Notes: generated by a model not told the origin, from the letters alone. Counted from the stretch's first letter, positions 1-6,025 are shown. The stretch is 9,674 bases of DNA from an uncultured Pedobacter sp. (GCA_946478755.1 CAMLDJ010000203.1:1-9674); one strand, 5' to 3'. Numbers and translations are program-made.

Positions 1-1112
1 TGGCTGCCATAACGCTTAAAAATATAATCCTGCACATCTTCCCGTTCATCCCAGCTGAAGTCCATATCAAAGTCAGGCGGAGAACTGCGTTCCGCATTCA
101 AAAACCTTTCAAAGTAGAGGTCAAGTTCCATTGGATCCACATCAGTGATACGCAGACAATAGGCTACGATACTGTTTGCACCGGAGCCCCTGCCCACATG
201 ATAATAGCCCCTGCGCATGGAATATTGAATAATGTCATTGGTGATCAGAAAGTAAGCACAGAAATCCAGGTCTATGATTACTTTCAGTTCTTTTTTGAGT
301 CTTTTTAAGGCTTCCCTGTTTTTAGTCCCGTACCGGTATAGCATCCCATCCATCGCCAGCTTCCCGAGCAGCTGCCGGTCATCTTTTTTGTTACCAGTAA
401 ATGTCTTTCGGTTGAGCTTGATCTTTCCCTCCGGATAATCCATCACACAGCTGTCCATCAGTTTACGGGTGTTGTCCAGCACAAAAGCGTACCGCACAAA
501 CTTCGCCTCCAGCTCGCCCGGCTCAAGAAACCGGTCGGTCTCTCTGCATTTGTCTTCCTTTCCGACCATGGTGATCAGCGTATTCCCGTCAATCCCCCTT
601 AAATATTCATGCAGGCGGTAGCTAATCCTGTCTGCAACAAACACTGGCTGGAGTACCAGGAGCTTATCGGGGTCCTGCAGCTCCTTGTTGTACAGTTGGT
701 GCAGTTCATCAAATCTGATTCCGAGGTACTCATTTTCTTTCAGCGGTCCCCGCGTCGCATATTGACCGAAAGGATATACCACATAAGCATTTTCGAATGC
801 CGGGGCTGCTTCCGGTAATGCTTGCCTGGACAGGTTGTATGCAGTCAGAAAGTCATTCAGTTCTTTCATGCCTTCCCGGTTTCTGGCGATACCGATATAC
901 AGTAATTTTTTATCCTTACGGAACTCCATACCACCGATAGGCTTAATATTTTCCCGGCGGCATTCCCTCATAAATTCCATCACACCAGTGGAATTGTTGA
1001 TGTCAGTGATTGCCATTTGGGTGATTCCCCGTGCCTTTGCCTCTTCCACGAGCGACTTGACCGACAGGGTACCGTAACGCAGGCTATATTGAGAATGGAC
1101 ATTCAGGTACAT
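1..1112 (-). CDS. dnaE: DNA polymerase III alpha subunit (DnaE-type), partial: N-terminal 370 residues
   Basis: C-family DNA polymerase alpha subunit, probably the short accessory copy used with the adjacent Y-family polymerase in damage-tolerant synthesis rather than the replicative enzyme. The start is the ATG at 1112, 3 bp after the dinB stop, which implies translational coupling. Residues 1-200 or so form a PHP domain (VHSQYS at 5-10, ITDINN at 35-40, IKPIGG at 56-61). The palm follows, with the GRGSGAN phosphate-binding loop and then PPDFDMDF at 345-352, where D349 and D351 match the first two catalytic aspartates of DnaE. The PHP metal ligands are degraded: Tyr2 stands where FVHLRVHS of E. 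coli DnaE has its first His, and Ile38 where proofreading PHP domains have His (TDHGN). PHP exonuclease activity is therefore unlikely. The third catalytic Asp, the fingers and the C-terminus lie outside the window. The family call is secure; the accessory role is inferred from the dinB pairing. Confidence 0.95.
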   Translation of the reverse strand, partial: MYLNVHSQYSLRYGTLSVKSLVEEAKARGITQMAITDINNSTGVMEFMRECRRENIKPIGGMEFRKDKKLLYIGIARNREGMKELNDFLTAYNLSRQALPEAAPAFENAYVVYPFGQYATRGPLKENEYLGIRFDELHQLYNKELQDPDKLLVLQPVFVADRISYRLHEYLRGIDGNTLITMVGKEDKCRETDRFLEPGELEAKFVRYAFVLDNTRKLMDSCVMDYPEGKIKLNRKTFTGNKKDDRQLLGKLAMDGMLYRYGTKNREALKRLKKELKVIIDLDFCAYFLITNDIIQYSMRRGYYHVGRGSGANSIVAYCLRITDVDPMELDLYFERFLNAERSSPPDFDMDFSWDEREDVQDYIFKRYGS

Positions 1113-1115
1113 GTG

Positions 1116-2273
1116 CTACAATTTAATGTCCATTACTGCCGCCCTGGTTACTGCCGCCTGCCCGAAACGTCTGCGGATCTTATCCAGGGCCTGCACCAGG
1201 CTGTATTGTTCTGTGGATTCGCTGTACAGATCTATTTGTTCAAAGCCTGAGACCAGATTTGATAACCTCACGCCAACCAACCTCAATAACATCCTGCGGT
1301 TATACATCTTCCTAAACAGATCTTTTGCGGTTGCAATCAGTATACTATCCAGTGAGGTATACCCAATGGCGATCTGCCTGGTCTCTGTTTCAAAATTGGC
1401 ATAACGGATGGTTACTGTCAGGCATGCGGTCAGCTTCCTTTTCTCCCTTAACTGAAAGGCTACATCCATGACCTGGGCAGTCAGCAGATTGTTAATCATT
1501 TCGATGTCTATGGAGTCGGCGTGGAAGGTGCACTGCGTACCAATGGATTTCTGTTCCGTGTACGGAATGACCGGACTGTTGTCAATCCCCTGTGCTTTTT
1601 GTAACAAGGATAAGCCTGATTTTCCGAGTAGAAAGTTCATCTGATCGGGATGGACCTGCGCAAGGGTATGGATCTTTTTAATGCCCATATCGCTCAGTTT
1701 GACAAAGGTTTTTTCGCCTAGTCCTGGAATTTTCCGGATCGATAAGGGATTTAGAAACGGTCTTACTTCCAGTTGGCTCACCTTACGTTCGCCGTTCGGC
1801 TTACATTCGTTAGTGGCCATTTTGGAAACGGTTTTATTTACGGAGAGACCAAAGGAGATCGGCAGACCTGTTTCTTTGATGACCAGTTCCCTGAGTTCAT
1901 GAGCGTACTTCTGAGTGCTGTGGAAGCGATCCATGCCCGTCATATCAATATAGTGCTCGTCGATACTGGCTTTCTCGATTAGTGGCACACGTACTTTCAA
2001 AATATCTGTGATTTCATGTGAAGCTTTGGAATATTCATCCATATTGCCCCTGATGAAGACGGCATGCGGGCAGAGCATCCTCGCCATCCGCGATGACATG
2101 GCGGAGTGGACGCCGAATTTACGCGCCTCATAACTACAGGAAGCCACAACGCCCCTGTCGGAAGTTCCTCCTATGATGACAGGCTTACCGATCAGGGATG
2201 AGTCTTTTTTTACCTCCACGGATACAAAAAAGGCATCCTGATCCATATGTACGATCTGCTTTTCTGTCGACAT
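1116..2273 (-). CDS. dinB: Y-family DNA polymerase (DinB/UmuC-like, Pol IV/V type)
   Basis: Error-prone translesion polymerase, 385 aa, which extends primers past damaged bases. The catalytic palm shows HMDQDAFF at 9-16 (D11 metal ligand; F16 aligns with the steric-gate Phe13 of E. coli Pol IV) and SIDEHYID at 103-110 (D105 and E106). The thumb has a helix-hairpin-helix, IRKIPGLGEKT, at 179-189. The little finger spans about 240-340. QIDLY at 346-350 sits where UmuC/UvrX-like proteins carry an internal beta-clamp-binding motif (consensus QLxLF). The ATG at 2273 places the catalytic block at the usual distance from the N-terminus. Promoter and operator-like sequences lie directly upstream, and dnaE follows after 3 bp. 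In related Bacteroidota this pair often sits beside a LexA-like XRE/S24 repressor, but none is visible here; an ECF sigma factor gene is the upstream neighbour. The protein could equally be named UmuC-like. Confidence 0.95.
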   Translation of the reverse strand: MSTEKQIVHMDQDAFFVSVEVKKDSSLIGKPVIIGGTSDRGVVASCSYEARKFGVHSAMSSRMARMLCPHAVFIRGNMDEYSKASHEITDILKVRVPLIEKASIDEHYIDMTGMDRFHSTQKYAHELRELVIKETGLPISFGLSVNKTVSKMATNECKPNGERKVSQLEVRPFLNPLSIRKIPGLGEKTFVKLSDMGIKKIHTLAQVHPDQMNFLLGKSGLSLLQKAQGIDNSPVIPYTEQKSIGTQCTFHADSIDIEMINNLLTAQVMDVAFQLREKRKLTACLTVTIRYANFETETRQIAIGYTSLDSILIATAKDLFRKMYNRRMLLRLVGVRLSNLVSGFEQIDLYSESTEQYSLVQALDKIRRRFGQAAVTRAAVMDIKL

Positions 2274-2293
2274 GATTACAAATTTAACTATTG

Positions 2294-2325
2294 CAAAGCT
2301 AGGCTAAAGAAATGTGCAAATCAAA
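2294..2325 (-). promoter_or_regulatory. Bacteroidota-type promoter of the dinB-dnaE cassette
   Basis: On the minus strand TTTG (2325-2322), a 20-bp spacer and TAGCTTTG (2301-2294) match the Bacteroidota sigma consensus TTTG-N19-21-TAnnTTTG at every defined base. Transcription would start near 2287, about 14 nt before the dinB ATG, leaving little leader. It implies that dinB-dnaE can be transcribed independently of the sigma gene upstream. Confidence 0.6.
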
Positions 2326-2330
2326 CAAAA

Positions 2331-2347
2331 TGCTAATTATTTTAGCA
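2331..2347. promoter_or_regulatory. Perfect inverted repeat, candidate operator of dinB-dnaE
   Basis: TGCTAA-TTATT-TTAGCA is a perfect 6+5+6 dyad lying 5 bp upstream of the -33 element of the dinB promoter. The spacing between half-site centres (11 bp, about one helical turn) suits a dimeric DNA-binding protein. A related GGCTAAA lies inside the promoter at 2302-2308. A damage-responsive regulator is a reasonable guess, but its identity cannot be read from the window. Confidence 0.45.
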
Positions 2348-2380
2348 AAATACAGGCAGATCCGATCGTAAGCATTTTTG

Positions 2381-2407
2381 TACCGAGGCCGTAACACCGC
2401 CCCGGTA
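2381..2407. other. Strong GC-rich stem-loop between the sigma gene and dinB
   Basis: TACCGAGGC (2381-2389) and GCCCCGGTA (2399-2407) form a 9-bp stem with one G-U pair in the minus-strand RNA and a 9-nt loop. It begins 7 bp after the sigma-factor stop codon. In the minus-strand RNA it is followed by ACAAAAAUG rather than a U tract, so it is not a standard intrinsic terminator. It could protect the 3' end of the sigma mRNA or weakly limit read-through into dinB. Confidence 0.45.
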
Positions 2408-2414
2408 GCTGGAT

Positions 2415-2948
2415 TTATGCGGTTAGGGTATTTGTCTTGAATTTGTCGCGGTACATTTTAAGCTGCGCTTTCAGGATCTGCCGCGCCATATGAATGCGGG
2501 TCTTCACTGTTCCGATCGGAATACGCAGTTCCTCAGCAATCTCGTGGTATTTGTAGCCCTCAAAATATCTCAAAAATGGTTTCGAGTAATCAGGTTGTAG
2601 CCTATCCAGCGCTTTATGGATGTCTTCCATGATGAATTTGTTTTCACCCTCGTTCGTCGTGGCACTGCTCCGCAGCTGGTAAGAAGACAAATCCTCTGAA
2701 GTCTCCATGATCGCATTTCTTTTGCTGCCCTTCCGGTAATCATTGATAAACGTATTCCTCATGATCGTGTAGAGCCAGCCCCTGAGATTGGTGCCCTGTT
2801 TGTACAAATTGTGATAGCGGATTGCTTTAATGATGGTATCTTGTACCAGATCATTGGCGTCTTCAATATCATTAGTAAATTTCAGAGCGAAGCTCTCCAG
2901 ACAAGACCGGTGGCTGCAAATCTCGTTGCTTAAAGTGATGTTTTCCAT
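2415..2948 (-). CDS. ECF-type RNA polymerase sigma factor (sigma-70 family)
   Basis: A 177-aa sigma factor that would direct RNA polymerase to a dedicated promoter set. Region 2 covers about residues 10-78, with the core-binding stretch DIEDANDLVQDTIIKA (27-42) and the -10-recognition part around NLRGWLYTIMRNTFINDYRK (54-73). After a polar linker (80-105), region 4 (about 110-168) has an HTH, YHEIAEELRIPIGTVKTRIH (134-153), for -35 binding. The start is taken at the ATG at 2948; the frame stays open to a GTG at 3134, but that would add 62 residues unlike any sigma N-terminus. No anti-sigma factor gene adjoins it, so control by an encoded partner is not evident. It lies between the ABC-F gene (195 bp gap) and dinB (141 bp gap), all on the same strand. 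Its regulon is unknown. Confidence 0.93.
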   Translation of the reverse strand: MENITLSNEICSHRSCLESFALKFTNDIEDANDLVQDTIIKAIRYHNLYKQGTNLRGWLYTIMRNTFINDYRKGSKRNAIMETSEDLSSYQLRSSATTNEGENKFIMEDIHKALDRLQPDYSKPFLRYFEGYKYHEIAEELRIPIGTVKTRIHMARQILKAQLKMYRDKFKTNTLTA

Positions 2949-3143
2949 AGGTAGATGTTTTTTTTTAAATAGGTACCCATAGCTTACAATTCCTGTACCA
3001 AACTCCTGTAAAATTGACCGGCAATAATTTAATATTATGGTAATATCCTGCTTTATGGCCTCTGTACAGCCGAATTCATCAGCACTCCCCTGAACAATAG
3101 ATAAAAAAAAATAAAGCCGGCTAAAAACTGGCACAATTGGTGC

Positions 3144-4733
3144 TTAAAAGGCAATTGTCCTTTTTATATCTATCTGTTTCAGAAAGTGTTCATCATGAGA
3201 AACGACTAAAAGCGTCCCCTGGTATTCCTGAATGGCGGTGCTGAGCATTTCTATATTTTCGATATCCAGGTTATTCGTAGGTTCGTCCAGTACGATGATA
3301 TCGGGAGTCCATACATTTATCGTCAGACAACAAAGCATCAGTCTCATTTTCTCTCCACCACTAAGCGCAGTGCAAGGCCTATCCCAAAATTCTTTAGTAA
3401 ACAGGAACCTATTCAGTCGGATCTTGATTTCATGTTCCTGCAAGATTCCTGAATTGGCCTGCTGGGCCTGTTCGTAAATGCTGATCCGATTATCGATCAA
3501 GGAGTAATCCTGGTCAATATAAATTGCATTTATGGCTGCTGCCCGTGTCAGTATCCCTGTCTGCGGTACCAGCTGCCCTAAAATCAGCTTAATTAATGTG
3601 GTCTTACCGGAGCCGTTTGCCCCTTTAAGCGCAATCCGCTCAGCAACAGCGATCCGAAAGGTTAGGGGCTTTTCCCAAAGCATCTGGCTATGGTATGCAA
3701 AATTGATGTCTTCCGCTCTAACCAATATCTTGCCCCGATGAGACGCAGAATTGTCGAAACCTATCTTCATCTTGTCTGCACCAGGTCGCTCTTTACGTAA
3801 CTGTACCAATCCCTCCGAGATCTCGGTCACTTTTCCTGCATGCACGTCTTTTATCCGCGAGGTGCTCTTCTCCGCGTTATTTCTGAGTGTATTCATAGAA
3901 ATCCGGGAAAGGCCAGCCTTTTCCTGTTTTTTCTTTCCTCGTGCATCCAGTTTATGCTGTCGCTCCAGCGATGCTTTTTCTACAGTTTTCGCCTTACGAA
4001 GTGCCTTTTCCTGTCCCTTTAACTGCTGATTCAAAGCTTCACGTTCAATTTCTTTTTGTTGCACATAGGCATCATAATGGCCACCATAAACTTTTATGCC
4101 ATTTTTACTCAGCTCACAGATCGTATCGGGTAAATTGAGTAAGGTCCTGTCGTGGCTGATGATTACTAAAGTATTTAACGTGGTGATGATGTAATCATAA
4201 AGAATATTTCTTCCCTCCGTATCCAGATGATTGCTGGGTTCATCCAGCAAAACAACTTCCGGCTGGTGAATACGTATCCCGGCAAGAAAAACCTTAGTCT
4301 TTTGTCCCCCACTCAGGTGTTTCATTTTAACATTTAGCTCTAATCCATCAATTCCCCAATGCATCAGGGCTGCAGCACAACGCTCTTCGATTGTCCAGTC
4401 GTCATCAAGCAATGCAAGGTTCGAGTCAGTGACCTGACCATCCAGTATTTCATAAAGCGCATTTATTTTATCGTCAATTTGAAGCGCCTCAGCGATCGTC
4501 AGCTCATTATACTGGCCAAAATGCTGAGGAACGGCATAAGGCGTCGTTTCGGCCTGAAATAACCCGGATGAAGGTGCTAACTTACCGGCTAAGATGTTAA
4601 ACAGGGTTGATTTCCCTATTCCATTGTTACCGATTAAAGCAATTTTATCTTGTTTATTTATTTGGAGATTGATATGATCAAATAGCAAATCTCCGTTGGG
4701 ATGTATATAGCTAACACCTTGCAGAATAAGCAT
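3144..4733 (-). CDS. ABC-F family ATPase (ribosome-associated, no membrane domain)
   Basis: A 529-aa soluble protein with two ABC ATPase cassettes and no transmembrane segment, the layout of ABC-F factors, which bind the ribosomal E site and modulate elongation or relieve antibiotic stalling. Cassette 1: Walker A GNNGIGKS (35-42), signature LSGGQ (140-144), Walker B VVLLDE (160-165), switch His194. Cassette 2: GANGSGKT (371-378), LSGGE (457-461), IIVLDE (479-484), His513. Both catalytic glutamates are present (E165, E484). Residues 225-320, rich in Lys, Glu and Gln, form the inter-domain linker (P-site tRNA-interaction motif) that sets the activity of each subfamily. The C-terminus stops soon after the second switch His, so there is no C-terminal extension. 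I cannot tell a housekeeping type from an antibiotic-resistance type by eye. The leader has regulatory-looking features (see the separate entry). Confidence 0.93.
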   Translation of the reverse strand: MLILQGVSYIHPNGDLLFDHINLQINKQDKIALIGNNGIGKSTLFNILAGKLAPSSGLFQAETTPYAVPQHFGQYNELTIAEALQIDDKINALYEILDGQVTDSNLALLDDDWTIEERCAAALMHWGIDGLELNVKMKHLSGGQKTKVFLAGIRIHQPEVVLLDEPSNHLDTEGRNILYDYIITTLNTLVIISHDRTLLNLPDTICELSKNGIKVYGGHYDAYVQQKEIEREALNQQLKGQEKALRKAKTVEKASLERQHKLDARGKKKQEKAGLSRISMNTLRNNAEKSTSRIKDVHAGKVTEISEGLVQLRKERPGADKMKIGFDNSASHRGKILVRAEDINFAYHSQMLWEKPLTFRIAVAERIALKGANGSGKTTLIKLILGQLVPQTGILTRAAAINAIYIDQDYSLIDNRISIYEQAQQANSGILQEHEIKIRLNRFLFTKEFWDRPCTALSGGEKMRLMLCCLTINVWTPDIIVLDEPTNNLDIENIEMLSTAIQEYQGTLLVVSHDEHFLKQIDIKRTIAF

Positions 4734-4762
4734 AATTTCTTTTTTAAGCTTGAATAATCAAT

Positions 4763-4815
4763 AAACGGATTGTCCCGTTTTATCTATTTTCAGGAAAAGA
4801 AATTAAATCTTACAT
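4763..4815 (-). promoter_or_regulatory. ABC-F mRNA leader: start-stop minimal ORF and hairpin
   Basis: In the minus-strand RNA, AUGUAA at 4815-4810 is a start codon directly followed by a stop codon and is the only AUG between the predicted promoter and the ABC-F start. Further on, AAACGG (4763-4768) and CCGTTT (4775-4780) form a perfect 6-bp stem with a 6-nt loop, 30 nt before the gene. Leaders of antibiotic-resistance ABC-F genes often use translation-dependent attenuation. Whether this one does is inference only, because the hairpin has no U tract after it. Confidence 0.25.
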
Positions 4816-4841
4816 TTTTGATATGGTTTCAATAATCTGTA

Positions 4842-4872
4842 CAAAAGTAAAAAAAAATGGCTTTATAAGAAA
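4842..4872 (-). promoter_or_regulatory. Probable Bacteroidota promoter of the ABC-F gene
   Basis: On the minus strand TACTTTTG (4849-4842) matches the -7 consensus TAnnTTTG exactly, and TTTC (4872-4869), one base from TTTG, sits 19 bp upstream. It overlaps the last codons of the upstream small gene. It predicts a start near 4835 and a leader of about 100 nt before the ABC-F ATG. Confidence 0.45.
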
Positions 4873-5135
4873 TCCACAGGACGAAATTCGGATCTTTCCA
4901 TGAGCTGCCAGCGCTTTCTGCTATTACTTCCGGAAAGATCTTTTGCTGGTACCAGACTGTAATGTACGCCGGTGATGGTGGAAAATTCAGATTTTGTGCC
5001 GATGAATAGTCTGTTGGGTTCGCCTCCTCCATCAGTAATGATGGCAAGATCATAATTGTCAAGACGTAATTCAATAACCGAACTCGGCAAATATTGCCTG
5101 TTCAAAATCTTAAGAATTCGCAGATTAATAACCAT
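4863..5135 (-). CDS. Small hypothetical protein, 90 aa
   Basis: I do not recognise this family. The start is taken at the ATG at 5135; the frame also reads from a TTG at 5168, which would add 11 residues. The protein has a basic, hydrophobic N-terminus (NLRILKILNRQYL, 4-16), a central part that looks like alternating strands (VIELRLDNYDLAIITDG, 21-37, then RLFIG, 43-47), and a charged C-terminus rich in Ser and Arg (about 68-85). No signal peptide, membrane helix or cysteine is seen, which suggests a small cytoplasmic protein. It is transcribed towards the ABC-F gene, whose promoter overlaps its 3' end. Another frame (4829-5074) overlaps it but has less protein-like composition. It is moderately likely to be a real gene. 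Confidence 0.5.
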   Translation of the reverse strand: MVINLRILKILNRQYLPSSVIELRLDNYDLAIITDGGGEPNRLFIGTKSEFSTITGVHYSLVPAKDLSGSNSRKRWQLMERSEFRPVDFL

Positions 5136-5162
5136 TAGGGTTGATTTCGAATTTATTTTGAT

Positions 5163-5266
5163 GACCAATTGCGCGATAAAAAATTGAGCAAGACCAATTG
5201 GTAAGTATTTTAAATACTTAAAAAACGCAAGATCAGACTAGTTATTGTGCACGATAACATGATCAT
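5163..5266. repeat. Dyad-dense intergenic region with four palindromes
   Basis: This region holds ACCAATTGGT (5193-5202, perfect 10 bp), TAAGTATTT-T-AAATACTTA (5202-5220, perfect 9-bp arms), GTTATTGTG/CACGATAAC (5241-5258, one mismatch, which becomes a G-U pair in RNA) and ATGATCAT (5259-5266). GACCAATTG, part of the first palindrome, recurs at 5163-5171, exactly 29 bp from the copy at 5192. The region lies between two small minus-strand genes and could hold operators for the 90-aa gene at its left, or terminator stems of the gene at its right. Confidence 0.5.
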
Positions 5267-5281
5267 AAATAATCGCTACCA

Positions 5282-5554
5282 TCAATCGTCAGCTGCTGAA
5301 GATGGCAGGTGCTTTTCCGGATTATCGCCCCTGAACTTTTTTAACTTATTTTCCAAAGCAGATTTCCAGTTGTCAATTGCAGCAGCAGGGGTGTCGCCAG
5401 ATCCAAAAATACCCGTTTCCGGGTCCGGGCCTGATAAACAGCTGAATGAATCTCCATCTTTATAGACAGTGGGCTGCATTTTCTGAGCTGCAACATCGTA
5501 CTGACTAAAGTCGATATCTATAATCTGGTCTGGGCGTATTCCTTCTGTCGGCAT
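5282..5554 (-). CDS. Small hypothetical protein with HicB-like features, 90 aa
   Basis: The middle of this acidic, soluble protein, YKDGDSFSCLSGPDPETGIF (31-50), followed by GSGDTPAAAIDNWKSALENK (51-70), resembles the HicB-type pattern: a short strand pair, then a G-x-G-D-T-x-x-x-A-I helix. In HicB antitoxins this fold neutralises a HicA toxin, but no HicA-sized dsRBD-like gene adjoins it. I recall short proteins of the form 'GPDP..GIFG.GDT' in Bacteroidota without known function, but could not check this. The N-terminal 25 residues and the Pro/Ser/Ala/Asp-rich tail (84-90) are unstructured by composition. The ATG at 5554 is the only good start. It shares a strand with its small neighbours but is separated from the 105-aa gene by a terminator-like hairpin. 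Called a HicB-like domain protein, not an antitoxin. Confidence 0.7.
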   Translation of the reverse strand: MPTEGIRPDQIIDIDFSQYDVAAQKMQPTVYKDGDSFSCLSGPDPETGIFGSGDTPAAAIDNWKSALENKLKKFRGDNPEKHLPSSAADD

Positions 5555-5591
5555 ATCGGTAGCTGCTGGTGTAATAGTTAAACACTTAAAG

Positions 5592-5622
5592 CAGACGATG
5601 GTTTAAGATCATCTGTTTTTTT
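5592..5622 (+). terminator. Terminator-like hairpin with T7 on the plus strand
   Basis: CAGACGAT (5592-5599) and ATCATCTG (5608-5615) form an 8-bp stem with one internal mismatch and an 8-nt loop, followed by seven T (5616-5622). The plus-strand reading is the better terminator, yet both flanking genes are on the minus strand. In the minus reading the stem is followed by only CTTTAAG, so it may end the 105-aa gene weakly, or mainly block rightward or antisense transcripts. Confidence 0.5.
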
Positions 5623-5647
5623 ATTTATGCCGGAGGCCAGGATTGGT

Positions 5648-5965
5648 TTAGCGTTTAAACATCGCTGTATGAGGCGCAATCTTCGAAATGAACGATTGCA
5701 AGGTTTGGCTTGCTATGATCGCTAATTCATATTTCAGGTCATTATATTCTACGCCTTTTTCCTGTACTTCAGTTGTGATCGCAGTACTACGATCAATAAG
5801 TATAGACTTAAGCTGATAAAGGCTTGCCTTGAATTCGCGCATCGTTGATTCCATAGCTGGAATTGACTCCAGGTGAAACCGATCACTGAACTTTGATGAG
5901 GCGTCATCGAGCGCTGATTCACAAAACATCTGGTAGTCGCTTAAATATTCTGATTTTGATTTCAT
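5648..5965 (-). CDS. Small helical hypothetical protein, 105 aa
   Basis: I do not recognise this family. The sequence looks almost entirely alpha-helical: amphipathic stretches at about 5-30, 38-68 (MESTMREFKASLYQLKSI) and 75-95 (YNDLKYELAIIASQTLQSF) suggest a helical bundle or coiled-coil oligomer. It has one Cys (15), no signal peptide and no membrane segment. The ATG at 5965 follows a triple-arm inverted repeat with no purine-rich ribosome binding site. Terminator-like hairpins on both sides point towards the gene, so its promoter should lie between 5966 and about 6025, where I see only a poor -7 match (TATATTG). It is transcribed towards the HicB-like gene. Function unknown; it is probably a real gene given the clean start, composition and isolated transcription unit. 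Confidence 0.65.
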   Translation of the reverse strand: MKSKSEYLSDYQMFCESALDDASSKFSDRFHLESIPAMESTMREFKASLYQLKSILIDRSTAITTEVQEKGVEYNDLKYELAIIASQTLQSFISKIAPHTAMFKR

Positions 5966-5968
5966 GGT

Positions 5969-5990
5969 GAAGAGCTGCTCTTCGAAGAGC
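5969..5990. repeat. Three-arm inverted/direct repeat at the start of the 105-aa gene
   Basis: GAAGAGC (5969-5975), T, GCTCTTC (5977-5983) and GAAGAGC (5984-5990) follow one another. The middle arm is complementary to both outer arms, giving a perfect 14-bp palindrome at 5977-5990 and a 7+1+7 dyad at 5969-5983. Its edge is 4 bp from the ATG of the 105-aa gene, so it could be an operator or alter access to the start codon. Confidence 0.6.
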
Positions 5991-6025
5991 TGTTATTTGC
6001 TTTACAATATACACGGAAATATTTG

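Noticed and set aside
1111..2000. Several plus-strand open frames opposite dinB
   Set aside because: They lie antisense to a strongly conserved gene, and their composition shows no domain or motif.
3101..3122. AGCCGGCT palindrome followed by a T-rich run in the minus reading, as a terminator between the ABC-F and sigma genes
   Set aside because: The palindrome leaves no room for a loop, so it cannot form a stable hairpin of useful length.
2949..3134. 62-residue N-terminal extension of the ECF sigma factor from a GTG at 3134
   Set aside because: The extension has no similarity to sigma N-termini, and the ATG at 2948 gives the normal ECF length.
3146..3164. Hairpin AAAAGG/CCTTTT at the 3' end of the ABC-F gene as its terminator
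   Set aside because: On the minus strand it overlaps the final codons and is not followed by a U tract. No convincing ABC-F terminator was found.
4829..5074. Alternative minus-strand frame overlapping the 90-aa gene
   Set aside because: Its composition (tail IFFYFCTDY read from A/T-rich DNA) is less protein-like, and it would run through the ABC-F promoter.
5282..5965. HicB-like gene plus the 105-aa gene as a toxin-antitoxin pair
   Set aside because: The 105-aa protein lacks any HicA-like basic dsRBD pattern, the genes are 93 bp apart, and a terminator-like hairpin separates them.
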